From contig NZ_CP046122.1 in NCBI RefSeq assembly GCF_009707365.1, forward strand, positions 3,720,001 through 3,784,000: a stretch of DNA of 64,000 bases. Direction: 5' to 3'. This stretch comes from Microlunatus sp. Gsoil 973 (GTDB lineage: Bacteria > Actinomycetota > Actinomycetes > Propionibacteriales > Propionibacteriaceae). Numbering within the stretch: the stretch's first letter is position 1; each line of letters starts with the position of its first letter. The position numbers and the translations under genes are program-made. Positions 15,832-25,250 of the stretch are shown here, one piece after another. The notes below the pieces were generated by a model. The model did no database searches. It was not told the origin of the DNA and worked only from the letters and a program-made list of their open reading frames with translations.

Positions 15832-17121
15832 CTACAGCTGGGCGAGGACGCCGGCGATGATCCGGTCCAGCGGGTCACCGAGTCGGCCCGCGGATCGGGC
15901 GATCTCTGCCGCTCGTCGGGCATAGCGCCGGTCCCGGCGAATGGCCCGGACCGCGGCTCCGATCCGCCGGTGTCGAGGACGACCGGTGCGCAGATCGATG
16001 CCGATGCCGCTCCATCGCACGCGTGCGCCGACCTCGGCCTTGTCCTGAGTGTCGCCGGCGACGATCAGCGGAATGCCGTGCCGCGCCGCCAACTGGACCC
16101 CGCCGTAGCCACCGTTGGTGATCATCAGATCGCTTCGGGGCAGGAGCCAGTCGTAGCAGACGAAGTCGACCATGCGGATCCGAGGATCGGTGCGGAACCG
16201 GGCCCGCACGTCGGCGTGCCCGCCCCCCGTGCTGGCGATGACGGTCGCACCGCTGTCGGCCAACGCACGGATCGACGGCAGGAGGAGGCGGCTGAGGTCG
16301 TGGTTGTCCAGTGTGCCTTGGGTGATGTGGACGACTCGGCGGCCGGCCTCGATCTCCGGATGATCCAGGCCACCGCAGCTGCAGTGGACCGGCAGCGGAC
16401 CGACGAAGTCGACGAACGAAGGCAGTTCCCGCCGGGGATACTCCAGCTCCGGCAGGCCAAGCTGGAAGACGCGGTCGAAGCGGCTGATGGCGTCGAACAG
16501 ATCGAGCTCACCCGGACCGATGTCCCATTCGGCCGCCACGGCGTCCAGAGCCCGCCGGACCGGCCGTAGCGGTCCCTTGCGAAGAAGCCAGTCGGTCTGG
16601 CGGTTCCGCCGTTCGCCGGCCGGCCCCGGCCAGGGCGGCAGGGCCGCGCCGAACGGGGCACAGTCGGCGCTGCGCAACATGATCGGTGTTGTGGAGATCC
16701 CGATCACCGGTGGCCGAAGACGTCGCGGTGTCGTCAGCAGCAACGGCTGGACGCCGAGATAGGAGACGTCGGCGACGATGGCATCGAATGGTCGCCCGAT
16801 GGGGCCGGGATGCACCAGCCGGGACAGCGTTCCGGCCTGTCTTCGCACCGGGTCGACGAAGGTCTCCAGGATCTCGTTCCGGCCGCGGACCCAGCTCGGC
16901 CGGAATCCGTCCAGCCGTCGCCGAAAGTCGGGGCGGCCCGGTTCGCGGTGCGCCGGCACCGGGGGCGGGGGGACCGTGATGTCCGGCGTCGGGGTTTCCT
17001 CGACCGTGGTTCCGACCACCAGGATCACGTCGTGCCCGTTGCCGCGGAGTGCTGCGGCGATCTGGGCCAACGGACGGACGTGCCCGTACACCTGTGTTGC
17101 TACGACCAGAAGACGCGCCAC
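15832..17121 (-). CDS. MGT/UGT-type glycosyltransferase (GT1-like)
   Basis: A 429-residue GT-B enzyme. The N-terminal half opens with LLVVATQVYGHVRPLAQIAAAL, in outline the GHVxP acceptor-domain signature of MGT-type enzymes. The C-terminal nucleotide-sugar site reads MITNGGYGGVQLAARHGIPLIV, a version of the PSPG-like motif with NGG where HGG is usual. The GTG at 17121 follows GGGAGG. It lies just upstream of the photolyase-crt operon on the same strand, so it might glycosylate a hydroxylated carotenoid, but the 172-bp gap with its own operator makes this weak. A macrolide- or flavonoid-type acceptor is equally possible. Confidence 0.75.
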   Translation of the reverse strand: MARLLVVATQVYGHVRPLAQIAAALRGNGHDVILVVGTTVEETPTPDITVPPPPVPAHREPGRPDFRRRLDGFRPSWVRGRNEILETFVDPVRRQAGTLSRLVHPGPIGRPFDAIVADVSYLGVQPLLLTTPRRLRPPVIGISTTPIMLRSADCAPFGAALPPWPGPAGERRNRQTDWLLRKGPLRPVRRALDAVAAEWDIGPGELDLFDAISRFDRVFQLGLPELEYPRRELPSFVDFVGPLPVHCSCGGLDHPEIEAGRRVVHITQGTLDNHDLSRLLLPSIRALADSGATVIASTGGGHADVRARFRTDPRIRMVDFVCYDWLLPRSDLMITNGGYGGVQLAARHGIPLIVAGDTQDKAEVGARVRWSGIGIDLRTGRPRHRRIGAAVRAIRRDRRYARRAAEIARSAGRLGDPLDRIIAGVLAQL

Positions 17122-17365
17122 CCCGTACCTCCCTGCGCCGGGTCGTGGGACGGTTGGACGTCCTCAGCCCTGAATGTGCACCTGGCCCGGGAAGTCGTAC
17201 CCCAAGGATCCGCAGTTGCACGTCGAGCCGTACCAGCGTCCGGTGAGGTGCCCCTGATCGCTGGACTCCCTGATTCCAACCGGCCCGGGCGCCGAGTGCC
17301 ATCGCCGTGTCCGCGAGGCAAGCGCGGACGGGACGTAGTAGGAATGACTCCGTGGGTGTTGCCGG

Positions 17366-18340
17366 GTGAGCCGAACAGGTCGGGCAGTGGTGATCACTGC
17401 CCCGGGCGTCGGGGCACTGTCGACGGTGAGCCTCGGCGATCCGGGGCCCGGTGAGGTTACCGTTCGAGCCGAGTATTCGGGCGTCAGCACCGGAACGGAT
17501 CGCTGGACCGCCCAGGGCCGGTTCGACTGGGGATCCTCCCACTACCCCTTGGTACCCGGATATCAGAAGGTCGGGTACGTCGTCGCGGCCGGCGAGGGCG
17601 CCGAGGACTGGACGGGCCGAGCAGTCTTCGCCGCGTCGGCGCGGGACTTCGAGGACACCGCGTCGCAGAGTGGCGGTCATGCCGAGTTCAGCAACCACCC
17701 GCTGGAACATGTGTACGCCTTGGCCGGTGCGCCGGAACCCGGGCTGTCGCTCGGCATCTCCGTCCAGGTCGGCTACAACGCCGCGCATCGGATCCAGCCC
17801 GCCCGGGTACGACGGGTCGCCGTCATCGGCGACGGCATCATCGGTCTTTCCGCCGCGCTGTCGGCACTCCAGCTCGGATACCGGGTCGCCGTCATCGGGC
17901 GACACCAGGACCGGCTGGCGACCGCCACCGAAGCCGGTGCGGCCGCGATCGACAGCGGCGCATCGACCGTCGAGGCGGTCACCGAGTTCCGACCTGAGGC
18001 GATCATCGACACCATCCAAAGCCCGGACTCCTTCGACATCGTGATCAAGACGCTGCCCACGGACTACGGCCAGGTCGTCTACTCCGGGTTCTCCCCGGGG
18101 ATGCCTGACGCGTGGGCGAGCATGACCCGACTGCAACAGCGTTCGATCACCGCGCACTTCCAGTCCGGCTGGACCAGGGAACGGCTTGCCACGGTGATCA
18201 CGTGCATCGAGGCCGACGAGTTCGGCTTCAGCAACGTTCCCCTGGCCGAGTTCGATGTCGATCATGCTGAACAGCTGTTCGGCAGAATGATCGCCGGCAA
18301 GAGGGTCCCTTTCGCATCCGTCATCCGCTGGAGGAACTGA
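17366..18340 (+). CDS. Medium-chain dehydrogenase-like protein, apparently zinc-free
   Basis: A 324-residue protein with a GroES-like N-terminal half and a Rossmann half starting near residue 151 (VAVIGDGIIGLSAAL). The GHE and Cys residues that bind catalytic zinc in alcohol dehydrogenases are not visible; VPGYQKVGYVV stands where GHE is expected. The family of threonine-dehydrogenase-like proteins without zinc is the best match. GTG 17366 is a tentative start with a poor ribosome site. It overlaps the next gene by one base (TGATG), so both are probably made together. Substrate unknown, perhaps a sugar or sugar alcohol given the epimerase partner. Confidence 0.6.
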   Translation: MSRTGRAVVITAPGVGALSTVSLGDPGPGEVTVRAEYSGVSTGTDRWTAQGRFDWGSSHYPLVPGYQKVGYVVAAGEGAEDWTGRAVFAASARDFEDTASQSGGHAEFSNHPLEHVYALAGAPEPGLSLGISVQVGYNAAHRIQPARVRRVAVIGDGIIGLSAALSALQLGYRVAVIGRHQDRLATATEAGAAAIDSGASTVEAVTEFRPEAIIDTIQSPDSFDIVIKTLPTDYGQVVYSGFSPGMPDAWASMTRLQQRSITAHFQSGWTRERLATVITCIEADEFGFSNVPLAEFDVDHAEQLFGRMIAGKRVPFASVIRWRN

Positions 18341-19260
18341 TGAAGATCATGATCACCGGAGCGGCAGGTTGGCTCGGTCGCCGAGTGACGGCTCGGCTCG
18401 AGCATGATCACGACCTGCTGCTCACCGACTCCGCCGATCCGGCCGAGGCAACGATCTTCGACGGGGCGGCGCCGGGTGGCCGACGGCGGGTGCCGTTGCG
18501 GACCGACTGGCCCTATCTCCGTGCGGACCTCGCCGACACGACACAGTTGGAACGCTTTGCTCACGGAGCTGATGCGATCATCCATCTGGCCGCGATCCCG
18601 GTCGGCGACTGGAACAACCTGATGCCCACTATGCAGACCAACGTGATGGGTACGACAGGGATCCTCGAGCTCGTCCGAAGGCTGGACGTACGCCGATTCG
18701 TGAACGCCTCGAGCATCAACGCGTTCGGCACGTTCTTCTGGCGGGTGTCCGGTCTGGATCCGGTACGGCGTGAGCTGCCCCTCACCGAGGATGAGAAGCC
18801 GGTGCCGGAGGACCCGTATTCGCTGACCAAGTTCCTCAGCGAGCAGATCGGGCACGCCTACCACCGCGCCTTCGGCACTGAGGTGGTCAATCTCCGGTTC
18901 GCCGGGGTGATCCCGAACGAGCGCTACCAGAAGATGATCACCGACGGCCTTCCCCCGACGGAGTCGTTTCCGGTCGATCTTGGTCAATGGGTGCACGAGG
19001 AGGACGTGGCCGCCGGCATCGTCCTCGCGGTGACCAGACCGACCGTCACGTCGGCTCCGATCGTGCTGGGCGCCGCGGACACCCGGCTGCCCGAGCCGAC
19101 GATGGAGATCATCCGCCGCTTCCGACCGGACCTGGAGCCGTACCTCACCGAGCCCCTGCCCAGCAGGGCCCCGATGTTGTCGATCACGCGGGCCCGCACG
19201 CGTCTGGAATACCAACCGCAGTTCAGCTTCGACGGGACAGCCGCGGTCCCGTCGGCCTAA
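18340..19260 (+). CDS. NAD-dependent epimerase/dehydratase (extended SDR)
   Basis: A 306-residue extended short-chain dehydrogenase. The N-terminal dinucleotide motif is ITGAAGWLG (residues 4-12) and the catalytic Tyr-Lys pair is YSLTK near residues 159-163. The segment RFVNASSINAFG supplies the catalytic Ser. Likely substrates are nucleotide sugars or free aldoses/uronates; related proteins include uronate dehydrogenases, but nothing decides this. Start ATG 18340 is coupled to the preceding dehydrogenase. Confidence 0.8.
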   Translation: MKIMITGAAGWLGRRVTARLEHDHDLLLTDSADPAEATIFDGAAPGGRRRVPLRTDWPYLRADLADTTQLERFAHGADAIIHLAAIPVGDWNNLMPTMQTNVMGTTGILELVRRLDVRRFVNASSINAFGTFFWRVSGLDPVRRELPLTEDEKPVPEDPYSLTKFLSEQIGHAYHRAFGTEVVNLRFAGVIPNERYQKMITDGLPPTESFPVDLGQWVHEEDVAAGIVLAVTRPTVTSAPIVLGAADTRLPEPTMEIIRRFRPDLEPYLTEPLPSRAPMLSITRARTRLEYQPQFSFDGTAAVPSA

Positions 19261-19428
19261 GACCACCACGCCGGCGTCGGTGCCGGGATGTCCGCCGCGA
19301 TGGTCGACCGACATTCGAGTCGCAAACCGGACTGCCGCCCGGTGGTGACCGCTAAGCTGACGCCATTCGGTCGCGCCGGTGTGCCCGCTCCCAGCCGGGC
19401 ACCAGCGGGCCGGTCGGGGGATGAGGCG

Positions 19429-21087
19429 ATGAGCAAGCCGATCATCATGACCGTCGATGACGACGCGATGGTGTCTGCCGCGATTTCACGTGATCTGCGG
19501 AGCCGGTACGGCGCCGACTACCGGATCGTGCGTGCCACCTCCGGGGACCAGGCGTTGTCGGCGCTGACCAGGCTCGCGTTGCGGAACCAGCAGGTGGCGT
19601 TGATCGCCTCGGATCAACGGATGCCGGCGATGACCGGCATCGAGCTGCTGGAACGGGCACGCAGCCAGGCGGCGACGGCGAAGCTGCTGCTGCTCACCGC
19701 GTACGCCGACACCGATGTCGCGATCAAGGCGATCAACGACATCGGCCTGGACTACTACCTGCTGAAGCCGTGGGATCCGCCGGAAGATCGGCTGTATCCG
19801 GTGATCGACGATCTGCTCGACGATTGGCGTGAGTCCAATCCCGACCACACCGCGGACGTCCGGGTGGTCGGTCACCGATGGTCTGAGCGCAGCCACGAGA
19901 TCAAGACCTTCCTGGCCCGCAATCACGTGCCGTACCACTGGTACGACGTCGAACTGGACGCCGACGGCCAGCGGCTTCGCGAGCTTGCGGAGGCATCGGT
20001 GGCCGACCTGCCGCTGGTGCTGATCCCCGACAGCGAAACGCTCCGGTCGCCGTCGACCCTCGAACTTGCCGGCGCCCTGGGCTTGCGAACCACAGCCCAG
20101 CAGCCGCTGTACGACCTCTGCATCGTCGGCGCCGGACCGGCCGGGCTGGCTGCCGCCGTCTACGCCGCATCCGAGGGCCTGAGCACCGTGGTCGTCGAAC
20201 GGGAGGGCCCGGGCGGTCAGGCAGGTCAGAGTGCGGCCATCGAGAACTACCTCGGTTTCCCGAGAGGTCTGACCGGCTCGGATCTGACCCACCGGGCAGT
20301 TGCCCAGGCCAGCCGGTTCGGCGCCGAGATGGTGCTGGCGCGGACCGTCGCCGGTTTCGAGACCCGTGGGCCCGTTCGGGCCGTGAAGTTCGACGGATCG
20401 GCGGAGATCGAGGCCCGCGCAGTGCTGGTGGCGACCGGCGTCTCCTACCGGCGGTTGCCGGTGCCCGGGCTGGACGAGCTCACCGGACGTGGGGTCTACT
20501 ACGGCGCGACCGCCAGCGATGCGAGCCAATGCCAGGGTGACGACGTCTACGTCGTCGGTGCCGCGAATTCCGCAGGGCAGGCAGTGCTCAATCTGGCCCG
20601 GTTCGCCAAGCGGGTTGTCATGGTGGTCCGCGGCCCGAACCTGGAAACAAGCATGTCCCAGTATCTGCTCGAGCGGATCACTGCCGCCGACAACGTCGAG
20701 GTGCGCTGCACCAGCCAGGTCGTTGGGTGTCGCGGCGACGGTCACCTGGAAGCCCTCACCCTGCTCGACTCGGAATCCGGTGAGACCGAGGAGCTCGAGG
20801 CGAGTTGGCTGTTCGTGTTCATCGGTGCCTCGCCGCATGCCGAGTGGCTGGGTCCGGATGTGCTCCGGGACGAGAAGGGTTTCATCGTGACCGGCCCCGA
20901 CCTGATGGCAGCTTCCGACGGTAACGGGTGGAAGCTGGCCAGGCCGCCGTATCCGCTGGAGACCAGCGTGCCGGGCGTTTTCGCTGCCGGTGACGTCCGC
21001 CTCGATTCGATGAAGCGGGTCGCCTCGGCGGTCGGGGAGGGCGCCATGGCCGTCTATCTGGTTCACCGCTACCTGGCGACGATCTGA
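19429..21087 (+). CDS. Response regulator-thioredoxin reductase-like fusion
   Basis: A 552-residue fusion. Residues 1-130 are a receiver domain with the acid pocket D10-D12, phospho-acceptor D62 (ASDQRMP), T90 and K113 (LLKPWD). Residues about 145-220 look like a thioredoxin/glutaredoxin-type fold without cysteines. Residues from about 228 form a thioredoxin-reductase-like FAD/NADPH module (VGAGPAGLAAAVYAA; VGAANSAGQ). The redox CxxC of true thioredoxin reductases is missing; only one Cys remains in ATASDASQCQG. The ATG at 19429 has GGGGGATGAGG upstream. It overlaps the histidine kinase gene by one base. Output may be a redox or flavin activity switched by phosphorylation, which is inference. 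Confidence 0.85.
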   Translation: MSKPIIMTVDDDAMVSAAISRDLRSRYGADYRIVRATSGDQALSALTRLALRNQQVALIASDQRMPAMTGIELLERARSQAATAKLLLLTAYADTDVAIKAINDIGLDYYLLKPWDPPEDRLYPVIDDLLDDWRESNPDHTADVRVVGHRWSERSHEIKTFLARNHVPYHWYDVELDADGQRLRELAEASVADLPLVLIPDSETLRSPSTLELAGALGLRTTAQQPLYDLCIVGAGPAGLAAAVYAASEGLSTVVVEREGPGGQAGQSAAIENYLGFPRGLTGSDLTHRAVAQASRFGAEMVLARTVAGFETRGPVRAVKFDGSAEIEARAVLVATGVSYRRLPVPGLDELTGRGVYYGATASDASQCQGDDVYVVGAANSAGQAVLNLARFAKRVVMVVRGPNLETSMSQYLLERITAADNVEVRCTSQVVGCRGDGHLEALTLLDSESGETEELEASWLFVFIGASPHAEWLGPDVLRDEKGFIVTGPDLMAASDGNGWKLARPPYPLETSVPGVFAAGDVRLDSMKRVASAVGEGAMAVYLVHRYLATI

Positions 21088-22478
21088 TGCGTACCGACGA
21101 TCTGCGACCCGTCTCCCTCTTCGACGGACTTACCGATGCCCAGCTGACCGAACTGGTGCAGGCCGGCGAAGAGTTGCCCATTCCGCTGGGCAAGGACCTC
21201 TTCCACGAGGGTGAATCGGCAGACTCCTGGTGGGTGCTGGTGAGCGGAGCGATCGAGTTGCACCGGCTGATCGGCCGCGAGGACACGGTGGTCGGCCGAA
21301 TGGACGTGCCGGGCCGCTGGGCGGGCGGCTTCCGGGCCTGGGACCCGCAGGGTCGCTATCTGGCCAGCGGTCGCGGCGTGTCCGAGGGCACGGTGTTCAG
21401 AGTCTCGTCGCCGGCCCTGCGCGAGCTGTCGATGAAGTGGTTCCCGTTCACCGGGCATCTGCTGGACGGTGTGTACGGCACCGCGCGGCACGTCGAGGTC
21501 ATCGCACGGCAACGCGAGTCGCTGGTGACGTTGGGCACCCTGGCCGCCGGCCTGGCGCACGAACTGAACAATCCGGCAGCAGCCGCAAACCGGGCGGTCG
21601 ACGCCCTCGAAGGCGCTTGCCAGACGCTCCTCTCCTCCCTCGGTCGACTCGCCGACGGGCAGATCACCGCAACCCAGTTCAGTGCACTGGACAGCCTTCG
21701 TCGCGAGGTCGCGCCGTCGCCCGTCCTGTCCGACCCGTTGGCGGTGGCCGACCAGGAGGACGAGTTGTCCTCGTGGATGGACCGCCACGACATCGAACGG
21801 GACTGGTTGATCGTTCCGCCGCTGGCTGCGGCCGGCGTGAGCGCCGCCTGGTGTGACCGCGCCGCCGCCGTGCTGCCGGCAGAGGCGCTGCAGGCCGGGT
21901 TGGAATGGGTGGCCAGCACGTTCTCCGCCGAGACGCTGTTGTCGGAGGTCAAGGAGTCGACCGGCCGGGTCATGGAGCTGGTCTCGGCTGTCCGGTCGTA
22001 CTCCCAGATGGACCGCGGTTCGCTGCAACACGTCGACGTGACCGAAGGGTTGGACACCACCCTGGTGATGCTGGGTCACAAACTGCGGGACGGTGTGAAC
22101 GTGGTCCGGCGCTACGGCCCCGACGTGCCCAAGATCGACGCCTACGCCGGCGAACTGAACCAGGTGTGGACCAACCTGATCGACAACGCGGTCGACGCGA
22201 TGGACGGTCACGGCACGCTGCTGATCACCACGACCGCCGACGAGGGCCACGTCGTCGTCGAGATCACCGACACCGGCGCCGGGATGTCACCGGAGGTGGC
22301 TGCCCGTGCCTTCGATGCGTTCTACACGACGAAGGAGGTCGGCACGGGCACCGGTCTCGGGCTGGACATCGCCCGCCGCATCGTCGTCGAGCGGCATGAC
22401 GGCACGATCACCATCGATTCCCGGCCCGGCAACACCATCCTCCGGGTCCGGCTGCCCCATCGACCTCCGGAACGCTGA
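21087..22478 (+). CDS. Histidine kinase with N-terminal cyclic-nucleotide-binding-type domain
   Basis: A 463-residue soluble kinase with no membrane segment. Residues about 10-125 form a cNMP-binding/CRP-like beta roll. The H box is LAAGLAHELNNPAAA with H158, followed by a helical region, the N box LNQVWTNLIDNAVDAM, and the glycine boxes DTGAGMS and GTGLGLDIARRIV. Stop and start overlap as TGATG with the response regulator-reductase fusion, so the pair is surely a cognate two-component system. The ligand could be cAMP or another nucleotide; the sequence alone does not show whether the ligand site is functional. Confidence 0.88.
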   Translation: MRTDDLRPVSLFDGLTDAQLTELVQAGEELPIPLGKDLFHEGESADSWWVLVSGAIELHRLIGREDTVVGRMDVPGRWAGGFRAWDPQGRYLASGRGVSEGTVFRVSSPALRELSMKWFPFTGHLLDGVYGTARHVEVIARQRESLVTLGTLAAGLAHELNNPAAAANRAVDALEGACQTLLSSLGRLADGQITATQFSALDSLRREVAPSPVLSDPLAVADQEDELSSWMDRHDIERDWLIVPPLAAAGVSAAWCDRAAAVLPAEALQAGLEWVASTFSAETLLSEVKESTGRVMELVSAVRSYSQMDRGSLQHVDVTEGLDTTLVMLGHKLRDGVNVVRRYGPDVPKIDAYAGELNQVWTNLIDNAVDAMDGHGTLLITTTADEGHVVVEITDTGAGMSPEVAARAFDAFYTTKEVGTGTGLGLDIARRIVVERHDGTITIDSRPGNTILRVRLPHRPPER

Positions 22479-22641
22479 GCACGACGGCAATCGTCGGGGC
22501 CCATCCGCCAGCTGACCCGCTGCTCCGCCATGATCTTGGTGGGTCGAAACCCTGCGCACATATCGCGTGGAGGCTTCTTCGTGTCTCCACCTTGATCAAC
22601 AACTCCTCCGGAACGGCGTTGCGACGGTCCGGACATGAGAT

Positions 22642-22656
22642 GGCCGACCTTCGGCC
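22642..22656. terminator. Possible hairpin between convergent genes
   Basis: GGCCGA-CCT-TCGGCC, a 6-bp perfect stem with a 3-nt loop, lies between the kinase gene and the convergent oxidoreductase gene. No T-run follows on either strand, so a terminator role is only suggested by position. Confidence 0.25.
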
Positions 22657-22693
22657 GGCAGAGTTCCGGCAGTGGTGATGATCGTGATCATGA

Positions 22694-23797
22694 TCAAGCC
22701 GGCTGATGCGCAGCCGTTGGCCTCGATGCCCTCACCTGATCCATCAACTCGTTGGCTCTCCAGCCGTCGGTGAAGGTCGGATAGCTGCCGGTGCGGTGCC
22801 CGTTGATGTCGGCAGCGAAATCCTTGATCAAGTGATCCCACCCCGACTGGATCGGATTCTCCTCGGCTGTGAACGGGACCTCCGTCCACTGATCACTCGC
22901 CGCGCTCCGGTACGACATCCGGCTGAACCATGGTGCGTCATCGAGTTGGATGGAGCCCTTCGTCCCGTGCACCGCGAGGTAGCCGACATGTCGGGTGGCA
23001 GTGAAGGCGGCCAGATGGAACAGCGCCGTGATCATTCGTCCGCCGGGCAGCTCGATGCCGATGACGGCGGTCGCCGTCATGTCGGCGTCGTTCTCCCGCC
23101 ATGGGCCGTGGGCGGCCTCGTCGGGGTCGATCGGGGTCCACAACCGGAAGTCGTGGACGGGCGGGCCGACCGGAACACGATCCACGACCACGTCGGTGTG
23201 GCCGATCGCCCACACCGCCTTGCCGCCCGAGACGTACTCGGCCTGGACAAGACCATGCGGCATACCGTTCATCAGCATGCCGCCGCCCGCCTCCAGGCTG
23301 TGCACCCAGCAGTACGGAAGGAGCGGTGGCAGGTTCATGTGGACCACCACCTCGATCTCGCGCAGCTCGCCGATGGCGTCCTCGATCACCAGGTCCCTGG
23401 CCTTGACGAGTCCCGGTGTGTACCGGCTCGTCCCGCCATAGGCATGTCTCACACCGGCTCCCTCGACCGCGTCGAGCATCCGGCGAGCCTCAGGTCCGCT
23501 GCGTCCCAATGGCTTTTCACAGACCACGTGCGCGCCACGTCGCGCGGCATGCTCGACCATCTCGCGGTGCGGTCCCGCCGGCGTGGTGATCGCCACGACA
23601 TCGGGTTCGAGCTCGTCGAGCGCAGCGCGCCAGTCCAGTCGTACGTCATCGATTCCGAGCCGGGCGCCCACTGCGCGCGCGGGCTCAGGACTTCGACCGC
23701 ACAAGGCCACGACATCAACACCCGATCTGCGCAGAGCGGTCGCATAGCCCTCGCCGGCCCAACCGGTCCCGATCACCATCCCTCGCACTTCGACCAT
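22694..23797 (-). CDS. Gfo/Idh/MocA family oxidoreductase
   Basis: A 367-residue NAD(P)-dependent sugar or inositol-type oxidoreductase. The N-terminal Rossmann start is MVIGTGWAGEGYATAL, and the family signature CEKPLGRSGPEARRML carries the conserved Lys. The second, substrate-binding half contains LPYCWVHSLEAGGGMLMN with a metal-independent His-type catalytic region. ATG 23797 was chosen by family length; ATG 23824 is an alternative and the open frame continues to 24085 with non-homologous sequence. Substrate unknown. No operon partner; it converges on the kinase gene. Confidence 0.8.
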   Translation of the reverse strand: MVEVRGMVIGTGWAGEGYATALRRSGVDVVALCGRSPEPARAVGARLGIDDVRLDWRAALDELEPDVVAITTPAGPHREMVEHAARRGAHVVCEKPLGRSGPEARRMLDAVEGAGVRHAYGGTSRYTPGLVKARDLVIEDAIGELREIEVVVHMNLPPLLPYCWVHSLEAGGGMLMNGMPHGLVQAEYVSGGKAVWAIGHTDVVVDRVPVGPPVHDFRLWTPIDPDEAAHGPWRENDADMTATAVIGIELPGGRMITALFHLAAFTATRHVGYLAVHGTKGSIQLDDAPWFSRMSYRSAASDQWTEVPFTAEENPIQSGWDHLIKDFAADINGHRTGSYPTFTDGWRANELMDQVRASRPTAAHQPA

Positions 23798-24076
23798 CCC
23801 CGTCGCAGCACCGTGACACTTCATCCACAACGACCGTACGACCTCGTTCGACCCGGCGCTTGCCGATCGCGACATCGGGCGGACTCCTGCCGAACCGAGC
23901 TGTGACTTCTGCGAGCCAGACGTCGGCCGGGCCGATGGTCGGATTCTCAGATTGGGGCGCCACTGCCTTCGACGTGGGTGATTTGACCCAGGGGACAGCT
24001 CACCCGGATGGGCAGTCCTGTCGATGAAACGGCCGGCCCACTCCCCCCTAGCGTGAGCCACACCGAGGGAGGAATC

Positions 24077-25192
24077 ATGGAACATGTCGAGACGGTGATC
24101 ATCGGCGCCGGCCAGGCCGGCCTATCCACTGCTTATCACCTGCGCCGGCGAGGCCGGGAATGCCTGGTACTGGAGAGCAACCAACGCATCGGTGACGGCT
24201 GGCGTCAGCAATGGGACACACTGCGGTTGTACTCACCGGCCAAGTTCGACGGCCTCCCGGGGATGCCCTTCCCGGCAGCGCCGTGGGCGTTCCCGAGCAA
24301 GGACGAGGTCGCCGACTACCTCGAGACGTACGCCGCCGACAACGCGCTTCCGGTGCGGCTCGGTGTCCGCGTCCGTCGGCTGTCGGCCGACGATGCCGGT
24401 GGGTTCGGGATCAGCGCCGACGGCGGGACGATCCACGCCGACCAGGTGGTGGTGGCGACCGGCACCTTCGGTCGTACGCCGAATGTGCCGGCGGCCGCCA
24501 AGGAACTCGACCCGACGATTCTGCAACTGCACTCCAGCGAGTATCGGCGGCCGAGCCAACTGCAGCCCGGTCCGGTGCTGGTCGTCGGAGCTTCTCACTC
24601 GGGCACCGACATCGCCTATGAGGTGGCGCCGCGCCATCCGACCACGCTGGTCGGCCGGGACTGTGGCGAGATCCCGGTCCGGCTGGAATCGCGGCGGATG
24701 CACGTGCTCTTCCCCGCGCTGCTGTTCATGTGGCGGCATCTGGTGACCCGACGGACGCCGCTCGGCCGCAAGGAGATGCCCGAGGTCCGGGCCCACGGCG
24801 GGCCGATGCTGCGGGTCAAGCGGGCCGATCTCGTCGCCCGCGGCGTCGTCCGCAACGAGGCCAGGGTGATCGGTGGCCGCGACGGCCTCCCGGTGCTCGC
24901 CGACGGCACGGTGATCAGCGCGACCAACGTCGTCTGGGCGACCGGGTTCCGACAGGACTTCGACTGGATCGACCTGCCCGTCTTCGGCGACGACGGCTAT
25001 CCGCGGGAATACCGCGGTGTGGTGGCGTCCGCGCCCGGTCTGTTCTTCTGTGGCCTGTCGTTCCAGTACGCGTTCTCCTCGATGCTGCTGGCCGGAGTCG
25101 GACGGGACGCCGAACTGGTGGCCCGACGGATCGCCGAACGAGCCGGGCGGCCCGCCGTCCGGACTACCCGAGGACAGGCCGCGGCAGCCTGA
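24077..25192 (+). CDS. Flavin-containing monooxygenase-like protein
   Basis: A 371-residue FAD/NADPH oxidoreductase of the FMO/CzcO type. The FAD site is VIIGAGQAGLSTAYHL (residues 7-22) and the NADPH site VLVVGASHSGTD begins near residue 173. The WATGFRQDF segment near residue 297 is the typical ATG motif linking the domains. GAGGGAGG lies before the ATG at 24077. It is followed 58 bp later by a LuxR-type regulator in the same direction. It could oxidise a sulphur- or nitrogen-containing compound, or an aldehyde or ketone as a Baeyer-Villiger enzyme. Confidence 0.8.
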   Translation: MEHVETVIIGAGQAGLSTAYHLRRRGRECLVLESNQRIGDGWRQQWDTLRLYSPAKFDGLPGMPFPAAPWAFPSKDEVADYLETYAADNALPVRLGVRVRRLSADDAGGFGISADGGTIHADQVVVATGTFGRTPNVPAAAKELDPTILQLHSSEYRRPSQLQPGPVLVVGASHSGTDIAYEVAPRHPTTLVGRDCGEIPVRLESRRMHVLFPALLFMWRHLVTRRTPLGRKEMPEVRAHGGPMLRVKRADLVARGVVRNEARVIGGRDGLPVLADGTVISATNVVWATGFRQDFDWIDLPVFGDDGYPREYRGVVASAPGLFFCGLSFQYAFSSMLLAGVGRDAELVARRIAERAGRPAVRTTRGQAAAA

Positions 25193-25250
25193 ACCTGGAT
25201 CCACCGGAGGGCGTCCGCCGCGGGTATCGTGACGCGCAGGAGGTCCGGCC

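Noticed and set aside
15832-17121. Carotenoid glucosyltransferase (CrtX) assignment
   Set aside because: The gene is adjacent to the crt operon but separated by a hairpin and operator, and the sequence does not distinguish CrtX from other MGT-type enzymes.
16508-18265. A 585-codon minus-strand frame over parts of the glycosyltransferase and dehydrogenase genes
   Set aside because: It covers pieces of two real genes on opposite strands and reads as low-complexity Arg/Gly/His sequence.
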